This document shows positions 1 to 12,131 of a stretch of DNA of 64,000 bases, one piece after another; the stretch's first letter is position 1; every line of letters starts with the position of its first letter. The notes below the pieces were generated by a model. It was given only the letters and a program-made list of their open reading frames with translations. It searched no databases and was not told the DNA's origin. This DNA comes from Methanoplanus limicola DSM 2279. Lineage in GTDB: Archaea; Halobacteriota; Methanomicrobia; Methanomicrobiales; Methanomicrobiaceae. Where the stretch lies: contig NZ_CM001436.1 in NCBI RefSeq assembly GCF_000243255.1, positions 1,824,957-1,888,956 of the forward strand, written 5' to 3'. The position numbers and the translations under genes were made by a program.

Positions 1-165
1 CTCAAGTTCTGTACATGTAACATTCATTGTACTGCTGAGATCATCAACCTCTGTCAACAACTGTCCAATCCTCCTCTGCATCAGATAAATCAGAACCAAA
101 AGAAAAATAATTACAATCCCGAACAGTATTATCAGCCCGGATTCAATCCCAAAAAACATACTCAT
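1..165 (-). CDS. Partial membrane-anchored protein, N-terminal 55 residues
   Basis: The gene runs off the left edge, so only the N-terminus is visible. It begins with ATG at 165, which overlaps the MinD stop codon (ATGA), so the two are translationally coupled. After MSMFFGIESG there is one strongly hydrophobic segment at about residues 11-29, then a basic QRR stop-transfer patch and the start of a polar, probably helical region. This looks like a single-pass membrane protein with a cytoplasmic coiled-coil part. The family cannot be named from this fragment. A second in-frame ATG lies two codons downstream. A membrane partner for the MinD-like ATPase is a reasonable inference from the coupling. 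Confidence 0.6.
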   Translation of the reverse strand, partial: MSMFFGIESGLIILFGIVIIFLLVLIYLMQRRIGQLLTEVDDLSSTMNVTCTELE

Positions 166-953
166 TTTTTACCGCCTTTAACTAATGTTTTTGCAAGTCT
201 GTCAATAAATTTATCTCCGGAAATCTCGGATTTAGTTTCCGGATATTCTTTCCCGGCAATCTTTGCAGCAATTCTACCTATCTCTTTTGAAGCAGATGAA
301 TCGGGGTACTTAATAACAATCGGTGTTTTATAAGCTGCTGCTCTTCGAACGTTTGGATCTTCAGGTATCAGACCAATAACTTTTACGCCAAGCACTTCTT
401 CAATTTTGTGAACGCTTACTTCGGTATTTTCAAGTGTTGCCCTGTTCAGTATAGCCCCCATTACATGACCACCAATCAATTCAGTCAGAATCTTTGTTTT
501 TAAGGCATCGACCATTGATGACAGTTCAGGGTTTACAACAAGAATAACTTCATCTGCAATAGCCAGAGGAATTACACCATCTCTGCTTATACCTGCCGGT
601 GCATCAATAATCAGATACTCACAGTGGTTTACTATCTCACTCATTACATCCCTTAGATGCTCAGGATCCGCATCCTGAAAACCTTTAAGCGATATTCCGC
701 TCGGAACAACTTTTACACCCAGTGGCCCGTCATAAACAGCCTCTGAGACAGGCGCTTTTCCGGCAAGAACTTCATGAAGGGTTACAGGTACATTTTCAAG
801 TCCAAGAAGAATTGCCAGGTTTGCCATCCCCATATCTGCATCCATTATGTACGTCTCTTTCCCATAGGAGGCAATAATTGTACCAAGGTTAACCGTTAGA
901 GTTGTTTTTCCCGTTCCGCCTTTTCCGGAAGCAATAGTATAGGTTTTGACCAT
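162..953 (-). CDS. minD: MinD/ParA-family ATPase
   Basis: A 263-residue P-loop ATPase of the MinD/ParA (SIMIBI) class. The deviant Walker A motif GKGGTGKTT is at residues 10-18, MDADMGMANLA (switch I/Walker A') follows near 37, and YLIIDAPAG (Walker B) is near 113. The family uses ATP-dependent dimerisation, often on membranes, to position division, chemosensory or other cell-surface machines. The C-terminal 25 residues are basic and end in GGKK, which could form a membrane-binding amphipathic tail, as in bacterial MinD. Euryarchaea carry several MinD paralogues of mostly unknown function. The next gene encodes a membrane-anchored protein overlapping by four bases, which suggests that a membrane partner is co-translated. 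Confidence 0.9.
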   Translation of the reverse strand: MVKTYTIASGKGGTGKTTLTVNLGTIIASYGKETYIMDADMGMANLAILLGLENVPVTLHEVLAGKAPVSEAVYDGPLGVKVVPSGISLKGFQDADPEHLRDVMSEIVNHCEYLIIDAPAGISRDGVIPLAIADEVILVVNPELSSMVDALKTKILTELIGGHVMGAILNRATLENTEVSVHKIEEVLGVKVIGLIPEDPNVRRAAAYKTPIVIKYPDSSASKEIGRIAAKIAGKEYPETKSEISGDKFIDRLAKTLVKGGKK

Positions 954-1217
954 GTTATTCTCTGTTTTAAGTTACAAATCCGAATCGGTATTCCGGATAA
1001 CTAATTTTACCGGAGTTTATATTTAAAGATCCTTTTCTCTGTAATTATAGTTAATTGATTCTTATTTGTGCACAATCTGAAATAAAATTTCTTCAGGACG
1101 GGCAATATATCATATTGAATCCTGATTTGGAACTGAATGAAACAGACAGATTCTCTCATATCCGGTAAAATATTCATCCGCAGAAAAACCCCATATGAGC
1201 AGGTGTTCCATCGCAGA

Positions 1218-1754
1218 TCAGTCATTTTTTTCATTCAGGATTTCGCCAGCTAAATCTTCCATTTCACGTCTGAATTTTTCTTTCATTTTAACTATTGAAG
1301 CGCTGTCAAGTCTGGAAAGTTCCTCTTCAAAAAGTGAATCAGGATCATAAGTTATTTTTTTCGGATTATATTCGGAAGAATCCTTTGTTTCTTCAGCCAT
1401 AAATCCTATATCTTTAGTTTTAACTAATAGTGCACTTTCAGCATCGGCTGAATTTTCTTTTTCTGAACCATTCCGGGAATACAATCTGGTCTCCCTCGCC
1501 AGAGGATTAATTTCAGTAATCTTCCTGATGAGAGAACTGTCTCTTAAGCCGATAAATTCAGATGGAATTTCGTCATCTGTGGATTCAGCCCCTGCATCGC
1601 GGCACAGACCCTCATCTTCAGTCAGTATGAGTATCAGGTCGTCTGTTTTTATCAGGCATTTTCCGGTGAAATTTATCATTTTCAGAATTTCAAGAATCCT
1701 GACTAAATCTGTATTGTATATACAGGCTTTCAGAGTATTCTTATCATCATTCAT
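1218..1754 (-). CDS. Hypothetical acidic protein, 178 residues
   Basis: I do not recognise this family. The first 45 residues (ILEILKMINFTGKCLI, then DLILILTED) look like one folded alpha/beta unit. That pattern recalls small domains in which a gliding-motility-type or DUF2226-like fold precedes a linker, but this is only a resemblance. Residues 50-140 are rich in Asp, Glu and Ser and probably disordered. The C-terminal 40 residues (EELSRLDSASIVKMKEKFRREM) form a predicted amphipathic helix. It has no signal peptide or membrane segment. It is divergent from the roadblock/response-regulator pair on the other strand and lies upstream of the MinD gene. The long open frame and clean ATG make it a probable real gene. 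Confidence 0.6.
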   Translation of the reverse strand: MNDDKNTLKACIYNTDLVRILEILKMINFTGKCLIKTDDLILILTEDEGLCRDAGAESTDDEIPSEFIGLRDSSLIRKITEINPLARETRLYSRNGSEKENSADAESALLVKTKDIGFMAEETKDSSEYNPKKITYDPDSLFEEELSRLDSASIVKMKEKFRREMEDLAGEILNEKND

Positions 1755-2050
1755 AAATCACCCGATAAAACTATTACCGCAAAGTAAATTATATTTCCCG
1801 GTTACCATATATGAAACGGATGACTTTTCTAAAGGACAGGACATCTATGGATATACCCCCACAATAAATTTATGCTGCACATTTATCTGAACTTTTTATG
1901 CCCGGCCAATTTGCAGGGATAATATTTACATATTTCTGCATCAATAACACTAATAAGTAATAATTTGAGATAAATTGATTATAGTGATCTTATTGCTACT
2001 AAAGATGAGCAGTTGCATCACCTGATATTTACTCTGAGGTGCCTCAACAG
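1755..2050. promoter_or_regulatory. Divergent intergenic region, 296 bp
   Basis: This AT-rich spacer separates the leftward hypothetical gene (start 1754) from the rightward roadblock gene. It should hold both promoters. TATA-like tracts are visible around 1955-1985 (AATAATTTGAGATAAATTG), upstream of the rightward gene. I see no convincing reading frame: the plus-strand frame across 1528-1890 mostly overlaps the opposite gene. A GAGGTG ribosome site at 2035-2040 serves the ATG at 2051. Confidence 0.4.
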
Positions 2051-2431
2051 ATGAATGAAATTGGTCCGTTAAAAGTTAAAATAAAAGGCTATATTGATGA
2101 AATAATGTCATTTAATGGCATTATGGCATGTGCCATAGTGACGACAGAGGGACAGATAATCGGAAAATCGGAATCAGAAAGGGCACCTTCATCATTTCTG
2201 GGGATAACGGCTGCTACCATGTACGCTTCATCAGAGGCAGCCTGCAGTACTTTTCATATCAGCCGCCCCGGATGTATCCAGGTAGATACATTAAATGGTG
2301 ATGGCAGGATATTAATTAAGAGTTCCGGGAGAAAAATATTAATCGCCACAGTTATTAACAATTCTGCCGATATTAATGAAGTCAGAAAGATGCTCATACC
2401 CATTTCAGAAAAAGTAGGGGAGGATTTGTAA
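2051..2431 (+). CDS. Roadblock/LC7-domain protein
   Basis: About 126 residues. The order of beta-strands and helices, with the MACAIVTTEGQIIG segment near the N-terminus and an LIATVINN strand late in the protein, matches the roadblock/LC7 fold. In bacteria and archaea this fold regulates small GTPases or signalling complexes. An in-frame GTG lies at 2039, but the GAGGTG ribosome site at 2035-2040 is correctly spaced only for ATG 2051, so I chose the ATG. The stop codon directly abuts the ATG of the response regulator, so the two are certainly co-translated and probably act together. Confidence 0.75.
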   Translation: MNEIGPLKVKIKGYIDEIMSFNGIMACAIVTTEGQIIGKSESERAPSSFLGITAATMYASSEAACSTFHISRPGCIQVDTLNGDGRILIKSSGRKILIATVINNSADINEVRKMLIPISEKVGEDL

Positions 2432-3058
2432 ATGAACACAATTTTAGTTGTAGATGACAGCCCTATGATAGTGGATGTTTTTGTAGCCATGCTTGAGAGG
2501 GGTGGCTATAATCCGGTTGCTTCATACAGTGGCCCCGAATGTCTTGATAAATTAAAGGATATAAATCCGGATCTGATACTTCTGGACATTATGATGGAAC
2601 CCATGGATGGCTGGGAAACACTTGAAAATATCAAGACAAACCCTGAAACACGTGAAATCCCCGTCATGATGCTTACTGCAAAGCAGCTCACCCCTGAAGA
2701 GGCACAGGAATATGGTGCATACATAGAAGATTATGTTATGAAGCCGACAACTCATCGCCAGTTGTATGATGCAATTGAATATATCCTTAAAAGGCGTGAG
2801 AAGATTAGTTTTGGCGTTGAGATGGCAAAGAAGGCCGGCATTGAAGATCAGATAATTGATGAATTTGAACGCCTGAGCAGAAGTGTTGATGTATCAAAAA
2901 GGCTTCTTCGCATTCTGGAATCCACATATAGTCTTGATGATGATGATGTCAGAGTAGGAGAGAATATTGAAAGAGCAATTAAAAGTATGGAGATGTCAAT
3001 AAAACTCCAAGAAGAAAGACTTGAACAGATCAATAAATTATTCGGTGTTGATAAATAA
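2432..3058 (+). CDS. Response regulator with C-terminal coiled coil
   Basis: 208 residues. An N-terminal receiver domain (about 1-120) has the acidic pair D8/D9, phospho-acceptor Asp52 in LILLDIMMEPMDGW, the Thr of MLTAK near 82, and Lys104 in YVMKP. All active-site residues are present. After the receiver there is no DNA-binding domain. Residues 125-208 are charged and helical (for example RAIKSMEMSIKLQEERLEQI), which suggests a dimerising or protein-binding coiled coil. It starts immediately after the roadblock gene. No histidine kinase is adjacent, so the phosphodonor is unknown. A signalling output through protein-protein contact, perhaps with the roadblock protein, is inference. Confidence 0.85.
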   Translation: MNTILVVDDSPMIVDVFVAMLERGGYNPVASYSGPECLDKLKDINPDLILLDIMMEPMDGWETLENIKTNPETREIPVMMLTAKQLTPEEAQEYGAYIEDYVMKPTTHRQLYDAIEYILKRREKISFGVEMAKKAGIEDQIIDEFERLSRSVDVSKRLLRILESTYSLDDDDVRVGENIERAIKSMEMSIKLQEERLEQINKLFGVDK

Positions 3059-3443
3059 CAGATCTCAAATACCTCCCGAATAAATTATAAATTATCTGAA
3101 ATAATGCATTGTTTTACAAATAATATTTTTATAACTCTAATTCCGAAAGTCTATCAACAGAAATATTACTCTTAAAAATCCGGATAATTCAAAAAAATAA
3201 ATTTCAATACAGGATCTAAACCCCATATTTTTGTCCAGATACAGTTATTGAAGGCCGGAAAATTATATATCCTATGGAAGTAATTAGTTCTGTCAGGTTA
3301 ATGTAAAGTATTCAGGGCTATTTAACAGGTATTTGCGCGATGAATTTTCATTTTGGAATGGGTGAAATTAAATACATTTAAATCGAGAGATACATTTAAA
3401 TAATCATAATGCATTTTAATAATGCTGAATTAATTTCAATAAT
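3059..3443. other. Gene-free AT-rich region upstream of tRNA-Lys
   Basis: 385 bases with no supportable reading frame. The left part follows the response-regulator stop and contains T-rich tracts that could end transcription (for example near 3123-3130). The right part contains the promoter of the tRNA-Lys/RNA polymerase cluster, including two copies of the 12-mer ATACATTTAAAT at 3372-3383 and 3390-3401. A short GCATT...AATGC inverted repeat follows at about 3411-3425. Confidence 0.5.
3372..3401 (+). promoter_or_regulatory. Tandem TATA-like repeat upstream of tRNA-Lys
   Basis: The sequence ATACATTTAAAT occurs twice, 18 bases apart. TTTAAA(T/A) resembles the archaeal box A. The second copy lies about 45 bases before the tRNA 5' end, compatible with a transcript that begins about 20 bases upstream of the mature tRNA and is trimmed by RNase P. 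The first copy might be an alternative start. Confidence 0.45.
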
Positions 3444-3517
3444 GGGCCTGTAGCTCAGTTAGGCAGAGCGCCTGACTTTTAATCAGGTGGTCGGGGGTTC
3501 AAATCCCCTCGGGCCCG
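3444..3517 (+). tRNA. tRNA-Lys (TTT)
   Basis: A 74-nt cloverleaf. The acceptor GGGCCTG pairs with CGGGCCC with one G-U. The D arm is GCTC...GAGC, the anticodon stem is CCTGA/TCAGG with loop CTTTTAA (anticodon TTT at 3478-3480), and the T arm contains GGTTCAAATCC. The discriminator base is G and no CCA is encoded. There is no intron. It lies 90 bases upstream of rpoH in the same orientation. Confidence 0.95.
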
Positions 3518-3607
3518 TTAGCCACCAAATGTCAAAGTGTGTGGCGCTTTGTATTTTTTTATGGTGATGCATCTGAACAAAACTCGACATTTCAGCAGGT
3601 ATTATTG

Positions 3608-3883
3608 ATGAGCACCAAATATTCTGTATTAAAACACGTGATGGTTCCGGACCATCAGGTTATGAGCGAGGAGGAAGTAAATGAACTTATGTCCTTCTAC
3701 AGGATCACCCGTGATCAACTGCCAAAAATTTACCATGACGACCCTTCCATTAGTGATATCAGGGATGAAAATAACAAGAAAATTGATGTAAAAATCAATA
3801 ACGTAATTCGTATTATTCGTGAAAGTCAGACTGCGGGCAGGGCAGAAGCGTATCGTCTGGTCGTAAAACGGCCTAAGAAATAA
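3608..3883 (+). CDS. rpoH: DNA-directed RNA polymerase subunit H
   Basis: 91 residues, homologous to the C-terminal domain of eukaryotic Rpb5. The sequence HVMVPDHQVMSEEEV and the following EELSKY-like helix region, then IRDENNKKIDVKINNVIRI, fit the family. The C-terminal AYRLVVKRPKK is a near-diagnostic RpoH ending. An upstream in-frame GTG at 3539 would add 23 residues with no counterpart in the family and would sit close to the tRNA, so I chose ATG 3608. It is the first gene of the RNA polymerase operon, followed after 28 bases by rpoB''. RpoH binds the jaw region of the enzyme and contributes to promoter opening. Confidence 0.95.
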   Translation: MSTKYSVLKHVMVPDHQVMSEEEVNELMSFYRITRDQLPKIYHDDPSISDIRDENNKKIDVKINNVIRIIRESQTAGRAEAYRLVVKRPKK

Positions 3884-3911
3884 TTTAAATTCTTTTTAAG
3901 GGTGGTCATTT

Positions 3912-5471
3912 TTGTTGGATAGAAAAATTTTATCACAGTCATATTTTTCCCGCGCCCATGTGGCGAGGCACCAGCTCGATTCATACAATCATTTTCTTGA
4001 ATTCAACCTCCAGAAAGTTGTTGATGAACAGAGAATTATTGAAACTGATGTTGCGCAGAGAGGTAAGGACAACGAGCCTGTATGGGTTGAGCTTGGAAAT
4101 ATTAGAGTAGAAAAACCAGTTGTGCGTGAAGCTGACGGTTCACAGTCAAGCCTTTATCCAAGTGAGGCAAGGCTCAGGAATCTCACATACGCTGCACCAA
4201 TAAAACTTGATATGGTTCTTGTGCAGGGCGATGTAAGACAGGATCCTGTAACAACAACAATAGGTCAGCTCCCTGTGATGGTGGGATCTGCATCATGTAA
4301 CCTCTATGGTCTGTCAGATAATGAAAGAATAGAGCATGGTGAGGATTCGCACGATCCAGGAGCATACTTCATTGTAAATGGTTCTGAAAGAGTACTTATG
4401 ACTCTTGAAGATCTTGCGTCTAACAAGATCATGACTGAGTTTACTGAGCGTTACAGTGAGAAAATATATGTAGCAAAGGTTTTTTCACAGTACAGAGGTT
4501 ACAGAGCACTTGTAATTGTTGAAAGAAACAAAAAGAATCTTCTGGATGTTTCTTTCCCGTCCGTTGCAGGACATCTTAAATTTGTAGACCTTATGCGTGC
4601 ACTCGGGCTAACAAGCGATCATGATGTAGTAAATGCAGTATCAACTGATGAAGATATCCTCACATTCATGCTTCAGAATCTTGAAGAAGGAGAATGCGCA
4701 GATACTGAAGAAGGCATAATGTATGTCGGGAAGAAACTCGCTCCAAACCAGACGCGGGATTATCAACGCAAACGCGCAGAATTTGTTCTTGACAACTACC
4801 TTCTCCCTCACCTGAACGAACTTATGCCGGTTGGCATGAAAGAGGAGGATCCAGGATACCAGGATGCTTTAGAGGGTATCAGACTTGCAAAAGCTCATTT
4901 CCTCGGTCGTATGGCAGAAGCATGTTTTGATCTTGTTCTCGATAAAAGAAGAATAGATGACAAGGACCACTATTCCAATAAACGCCTAAAACTTGCAGGT
5001 GATTTAATGGAAGATCTCTTCAGGATTTCACTCAACCGTCTCACGCGCGATGTCAAATACCAGCTTGAGAGGGCCAGTATGAGACACAGAGATCTCTCAA
5101 TTGCAACTGCTGTAAGAGCAGATGTTCTCACAGAGCGCCTCCTTCATCCTCTGGCTACCGGAAACTGGGTCGGTGGAAGAACAGGAGTATCCCAGCTTCT
5201 GGACAGGGTTGATCATATGGCAGTGCTTTCACACCTGAGGCGCGTAATATCACCACTGTCACGTTCACAGCCGCACTTTGAAGCGCGTGATCTTCACCCG
5301 ACACAGTGGGGACGCATATGTCCATCAGAAACTCCTGAAGGACCTAATTGTGGTCTTGTGAAGAACTTTGCACAGATGGTTGAGATCTCCAAAGGCGTAA
5401 AAGATGAGAAGGCTGTATCAAGAACACTCTACAATCTTGGTGTAGAAGAGCTTAAAAGGGAATTAATATGA
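3912..5471 (+). CDS. rpoB2: DNA-directed RNA polymerase subunit B''
   Basis: 519 residues, equivalent to the N-terminal half of Rpb2/bacterial beta. The methanogen gene is split, as is usual. Recognisable blocks include [14 protein letters not shown], the lobe and fork regions, and near the end [20 protein letters not shown] followed by [14 protein letters not shown], which belongs to the rifampicin-site/fork region. The start is TTG (two adjacent TTG codons at 3912 and 3915), preceded by GGTGGTC at 3901-3907, so a ribosome site supports translation from either. The stop overlaps the start of rpoB' (ATGA at 5468), which implies coupled synthesis of the two halves. Confidence 0.97.
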   Translation: MLDRKILSQSYFSRAHVARHQLDSYNHFLEFNLQKVVDEQRIIETDVAQRGKDNEPVWVELGNIRVEKPVVREADGSQSSLYPSEARLRNLTYAAPIKLDMVLVQGDVRQDPVTTTIGQLPVMVGSASCNLYGLSDNERIEHGEDSHDPGAYFIVNGSERVLMTLEDLASNKIMTEFTERYSEKIYVAKVFSQYRGYRALVIVERNKKNLLDVSFPSVAGHLKFVDLMRALGLTSDHDVVNAVSTDEDILTFMLQNLEEGECADTEEGIMYVGKKLAPNQTRDYQRKRAEFVLDNYLLPHLNELMPVGMKEEDPGYQDALEGIRLAKAHFLGRMAEACFDLVLDKRRIDDKDHYSNKRLKLAGDLMEDLFRISLNRLTRDVKYQLERASMRHRDLSIATAVRADVLTERLLHPLATGNWVGGRTGVSQLLDRVDHMAVLSHLRRVISPLSRSQPHFEARDLHPTQWGRICPSETPEGPNCGLVKNFAQMVEISKGVKDEKAVSRTLYNLGVEELKRELI

Positions 5472-7297
5472 GCACAGGAGTTACTAAAAAATCAAGGGTT
5501 TTCGTAGACGGTGCTCTTATCGGCCTTTGCGACGGACCTGCTGAACTTGTGAGCAATGTCAGGAAAATGAGGCGCCGTGGTGAACTGTCCAATGAAATTA
5601 ATATTTCCTATAAGGAATATAATGGCGACATCATCATCCACACCGATCGCGGAAGGGCAAGGCGCCCCCTTATTGTTGTTGAGGGCGGAAGGCCCCTGAT
5701 GGTAAATGAGGACCTTGATGTTCTCAGGGAAGGCAAATGCGATTTTCTTGACTTTGTTGAGAGAGGACTAATTGAATTCATTGATGCTGAAGAAGAGGAA
5801 GACCTGTTAATTGCAATTAATGAAGATGACCTGACTCCCGAACATACACATCTTGAAATTGATCCCGCTCTGATTCTTGGAATCGGTGCGGCGCATGTTC
5901 CTTTCCCGGAACATAATGCATCACCACGTGTTACCATGGGTGCCGGAATGGTTAAGCAGGCCCTTGGATTTGGTGCTTCCAATATGAAGCTCCGGCCGGA
6001 TACACGTGGCCATCAGCTGCATTACGTTCAGAAACCTCTTGTACACACACAGACCTCCCAGGTAATTGGATCAGATGATCGCGCAGCCGGACAGAACCTT
6101 GTTGTCGGAGTTCTCTCATATGAAGGATTCAATATTGAAGATTCACTCATATTCAACAGAGCCGCCATTGATCGCGGAGTCGGCAGGTCCCATTTCTTCA
6201 GGACATATGATGGTGAGGAGAGGCGCTACCCCGGCGGTCAGCTTGATAAAATAGAAGTTCCTGATGAGGAAGTATCAGGTTCACGCGGACCGGAATATTA
6301 CCAGAACCTTGACTCCGACGGAGTGATAAATCCTGAAACTGAGGTCCATGAAAAGGATATCCTTATTGGAAAGACATCCCCTCCAAGATTCCTTGAAGAA
6401 CCCAGCGGAGAACTGATTGCTGTTGAGAAGAGGCGCGACACATCTGTTACAATGAGGAGCAATGAATGCGGAATTGTTGATACCGTCATTGTAACCGAAG
6501 GTGAAAATTCATCACACCTCGTTAAGGTACGAACAAGAGATCTGCGTGTCCCTGAAGTAGGTGACAAGTTTGCATCAAGACACGGTCAGAAAGGTGTTGT
6601 CGGACTTATTGTTCCTCCGGTTGACATGCCCTTTACAGAAAGTGGTATTGCACCTGATCTCGTCATCAATCCTCATGCAATTCCTTCACGTATGACAGTC
6701 GGACACATGCTTGAAATGATTGGTGGAAAGGTAGGTTCACTTGAAGGCCGAAGAATTGACGCAACTGCTTTCAGTGGCGAACCTGAGGACAGAATTCGTA
6801 AATCCTTAAAAGAACTGGGCTTCTCGCATAATGGCCGTGAAGTCATGTATGACGGAATTACAGGCCGGCAGTTCAAGGCAGACATTTACATCGGCGTAAT
6901 CTATTATCAGAAACTGTATCATATGGTTTCATCAAAGATGCACGCACGTTCAAGAGGTCCGGTTCAGGTTCTTACACGCCAGCCGACAGAAGGTCGTGCA
7001 CGTGAAGGAGGTCTGAGATTTGGAGAGATGGAGCGTGATGTTCTGATAGGACACGGCGCTGCAATGGCTCTTAAAGAGCGCCTGCTTGATGAATCTGACA
7101 AGGTTGAACAGTATGTCTGCGCGAAATGTGGGATGATTGCATTCCTTGACAAAAACCGTAATGTTACAAGATGTCTTGCCTGTGGAAATGAGACAGATAT
7201 TTATTCTGTTGAAATGAGTTACGCATTCAAGCTTCTGCTGGATGAAATGAAGAGTATGTGTATAGCACCAAGGATGCATCTTGAGGATCAGGTATAA
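5468..7297 (+). CDS. rpoB1: DNA-directed RNA polymerase subunit B'
   Basis: 609 residues, the C-terminal half of the beta-like subunit. Diagnostic motifs are [34 protein letters not shown] (hybrid-binding and NTP-contacting lysines), [19 protein letters not shown], and [16 protein letters not shown] (switch/clamp region). The C-terminal zinc finger is CAKCG...CLACG, four cysteines all present. It overlaps rpoB'' by four bases and lies 13 bases before rpoA', with AAGGGGGAT as the next ribosome site. Core catalysis requires assembly with B''. There is nothing unusual in its length. Confidence 0.97.
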   Translation: MSTGVTKKSRVFVDGALIGLCDGPAELVSNVRKMRRRGELSNEINISYKEYNGDIIIHTDRGRARRPLIVVEGGRPLMVNEDLDVLREGKCDFLDFVERGLIEFIDAEEEEDLLIAINEDDLTPEHTHLEIDPALILGIGAAHVPFPEHNASPRVTMGAGMVKQALGFGASNMKLRPDTRGHQLHYVQKPLVHTQTSQVIGSDDRAAGQNLVVGVLSYEGFNIEDSLIFNRAAIDRGVGRSHFFRTYDGEERRYPGGQLDKIEVPDEEVSGSRGPEYYQNLDSDGVINPETEVHEKDILIGKTSPPRFLEEPSGELIAVEKRRDTSVTMRSNECGIVDTVIVTEGENSSHLVKVRTRDLRVPEVGDKFASRHGQKGVVGLIVPPVDMPFTESGIAPDLVINPHAIPSRMTVGHMLEMIGGKVGSLEGRRIDATAFSGEPEDRIRKSLKELGFSHNGREVMYDGITGRQFKADIYIGVIYYQKLYHMVSSKMHARSRGPVQVLTRQPTEGRAREGGLRFGEMERDVLIGHGAAMALKERLLDESDKVEQYVCAKCGMIAFLDKNRNVTRCLACGNETDIYSVEMSYAFKLLLDEMKSMCIAPRMHLEDQV

Positions 7298-7310
7298 GGG
7301 GGATTAATAT

Positions 7311-11124
<3,814 letters not shown>

Positions 11125-11167
11125 ATAAGGCCCCTTATTAATTAAATCTAAATTTAGGAGAATTTCA

Positions 11168-11455
11168 ATGGATTTCGAAACGTCTCTCAGACGAGCAATC
11201 AAATCTGGTGCAGTAGTTAACGGACAGAAAGAGACCAGAAACTGTATAGAAGAAGGAAAAGCACAGATTGTGATTGTTGCTAATAATTGTCCCGGAGAAT
11301 TTATAACATATCTTAAAGAAAAAGATGTTTTTGTCCACACATACAATGGATCAAGCATGCAGCTGGGTAAAACCTGCGGTAAGCCGTTTATGGTCAGCGC
11401 CCTTGCAGTTGAGGATGCAGGGGAATCTGACATTCTCTCACTTAAGAGGGCCTGA
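11168..11455 (+). CDS. rpl30e: Ribosomal protein L30e
   Basis: 95 residues of the L7Ae/L30e fold. The motifs VNGQKETRNCIEEGKAQIVI, ANNCPGEF and YLKEKDVFVHTY, then GKTCGKPFMVSALAVEDAG, are those of archaeal L30e, a large-subunit protein that binds kink-turn RNA. TTTAGGAG at 11154-11161 is a good ribosome site. Its place between rpoA'' and nusA is the conserved archaeal arrangement. The stop is two bases before the nusA start. Confidence 0.95.
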   Translation: MDFETSLRRAIKSGAVVNGQKETRNCIEEGKAQIVIVANNCPGEFITYLKEKDVFVHTYNGSSMQLGKTCGKPFMVSALAVEDAGESDILSLKRA

Positions 11456-11457
11456 TT

Positions 11458-11904
11458 ATGGGTGAAATTGTATTGAATGAGCAGTCCCTTCAGCTGATGA
11501 AACAGTTTGAAGATATAACCGGAGCAGGAAGCCGTGACTGTATCATTGATGAGAAGAACGATCGTTTAATCTTCGTCATCAATCCTGGTGACATGGGCCG
11601 TGCAATCGGTAAACAGGGAACAAGCATTAAAAAAGCAGCAGAAGATCTCGGAAAAAAGATCGAAGTTGTGGAATTTTCAAACGAAGCTGAAGAATTCATT
11701 AAGAACTGTTTCCTTCCGGCAAGAGTAATATCTGTTGATATAACTGAAAACGATGAAGGAGAATTTATTGCACTTGTTGATGTTGCAGAGGAAGACCGTG
11801 GAATTGCAATCGGCAAAGGCGGTAAAAATATTTTTAAGGCCAACAAGCTTGCAGAAAGACAACACGATATTGTAAATGTTCAGATCATCACTGATGAGGA
11901 ATGA
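11458..11904 (+). CDS. nusA: NusA-like KH-domain transcription factor
   Basis: 148 residues with two KH RNA-binding domains and no S1 domain, as is normal for archaeal NusA. The KH signature loops are GRAIGKQGTSIKKA near residue 46 and GIAIGKGGKNIFKA near 118. Archaeal NusA binds RNA and is thought to act in transcription termination or antitermination with the polymerase encoded upstream. In most euryarchaea this gene is followed by rps12, rps7, EF-2, EF-1A and rps10; here those genes are missing and an oligo-T tract follows the stop. Confidence 0.95.
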   Translation: MGEIVLNEQSLQLMKQFEDITGAGSRDCIIDEKNDRLIFVINPGDMGRAIGKQGTSIKKAAEDLGKKIEVVEFSNEAEEFIKNCFLPARVISVDITENDEGEFIALVDVAEEDRGIAIGKGGKNIFKANKLAERQHDIVNVQIITDEE

Positions 11905-11912
11905 ACTTTCAA

Positions 11913-11920
11913 TTATTTTT
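11913..11920 (+). terminator. Oligo-T tract after nusA
   Basis: TTATTTTT directly after the nusA stop, followed by further T-rich sequence. Archaeal intrinsic termination uses such U-runs without an obligatory hairpin. It would end the RNA polymerase transcript ahead of the ech operon. Confidence 0.4.
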
Positions 11921-12108
11921 ATAAATCTTATTTACTAGTCTGCATTTTTTAGTATATTAACAGATATTTAATTAGTCAGTATTATCTGTATTCTGATTAA
12001 ATAGATCTATAACGCCGGATATCCGGTCAGCTTATTGCAAAATTAATTGAAATTGGATGTTATTCATTATCATACCAAATTGATAATGATAAATAGTGTG
12101 AAATTAGA

Positions 12109-12125
12109 ATATAAAAAGCAGAGGG
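12109..12125 (+). promoter_or_regulatory. AT-rich element and ribosome site before echA
   Basis: AATATAAAAAG at about 12109-12119 resembles box A and is followed at 12121-12125 by GAGGG, the ribosome site of the GTG start at 12132. The TATA-like element is too close to the start codon to drive a transcript that includes GAGGG, so the working promoter is probably further upstream in the AT-rich stretch between 12020 and 12100. Confidence 0.35.
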
Positions 12126-12131
12126 AACGTT

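Noticed and set aside
1007-1234. 75-codon minus-strand frame ahead of minD
   Set aside because: Overlaps the end of the neighbouring gene, has no ribosome site and has no recognisable sequence.
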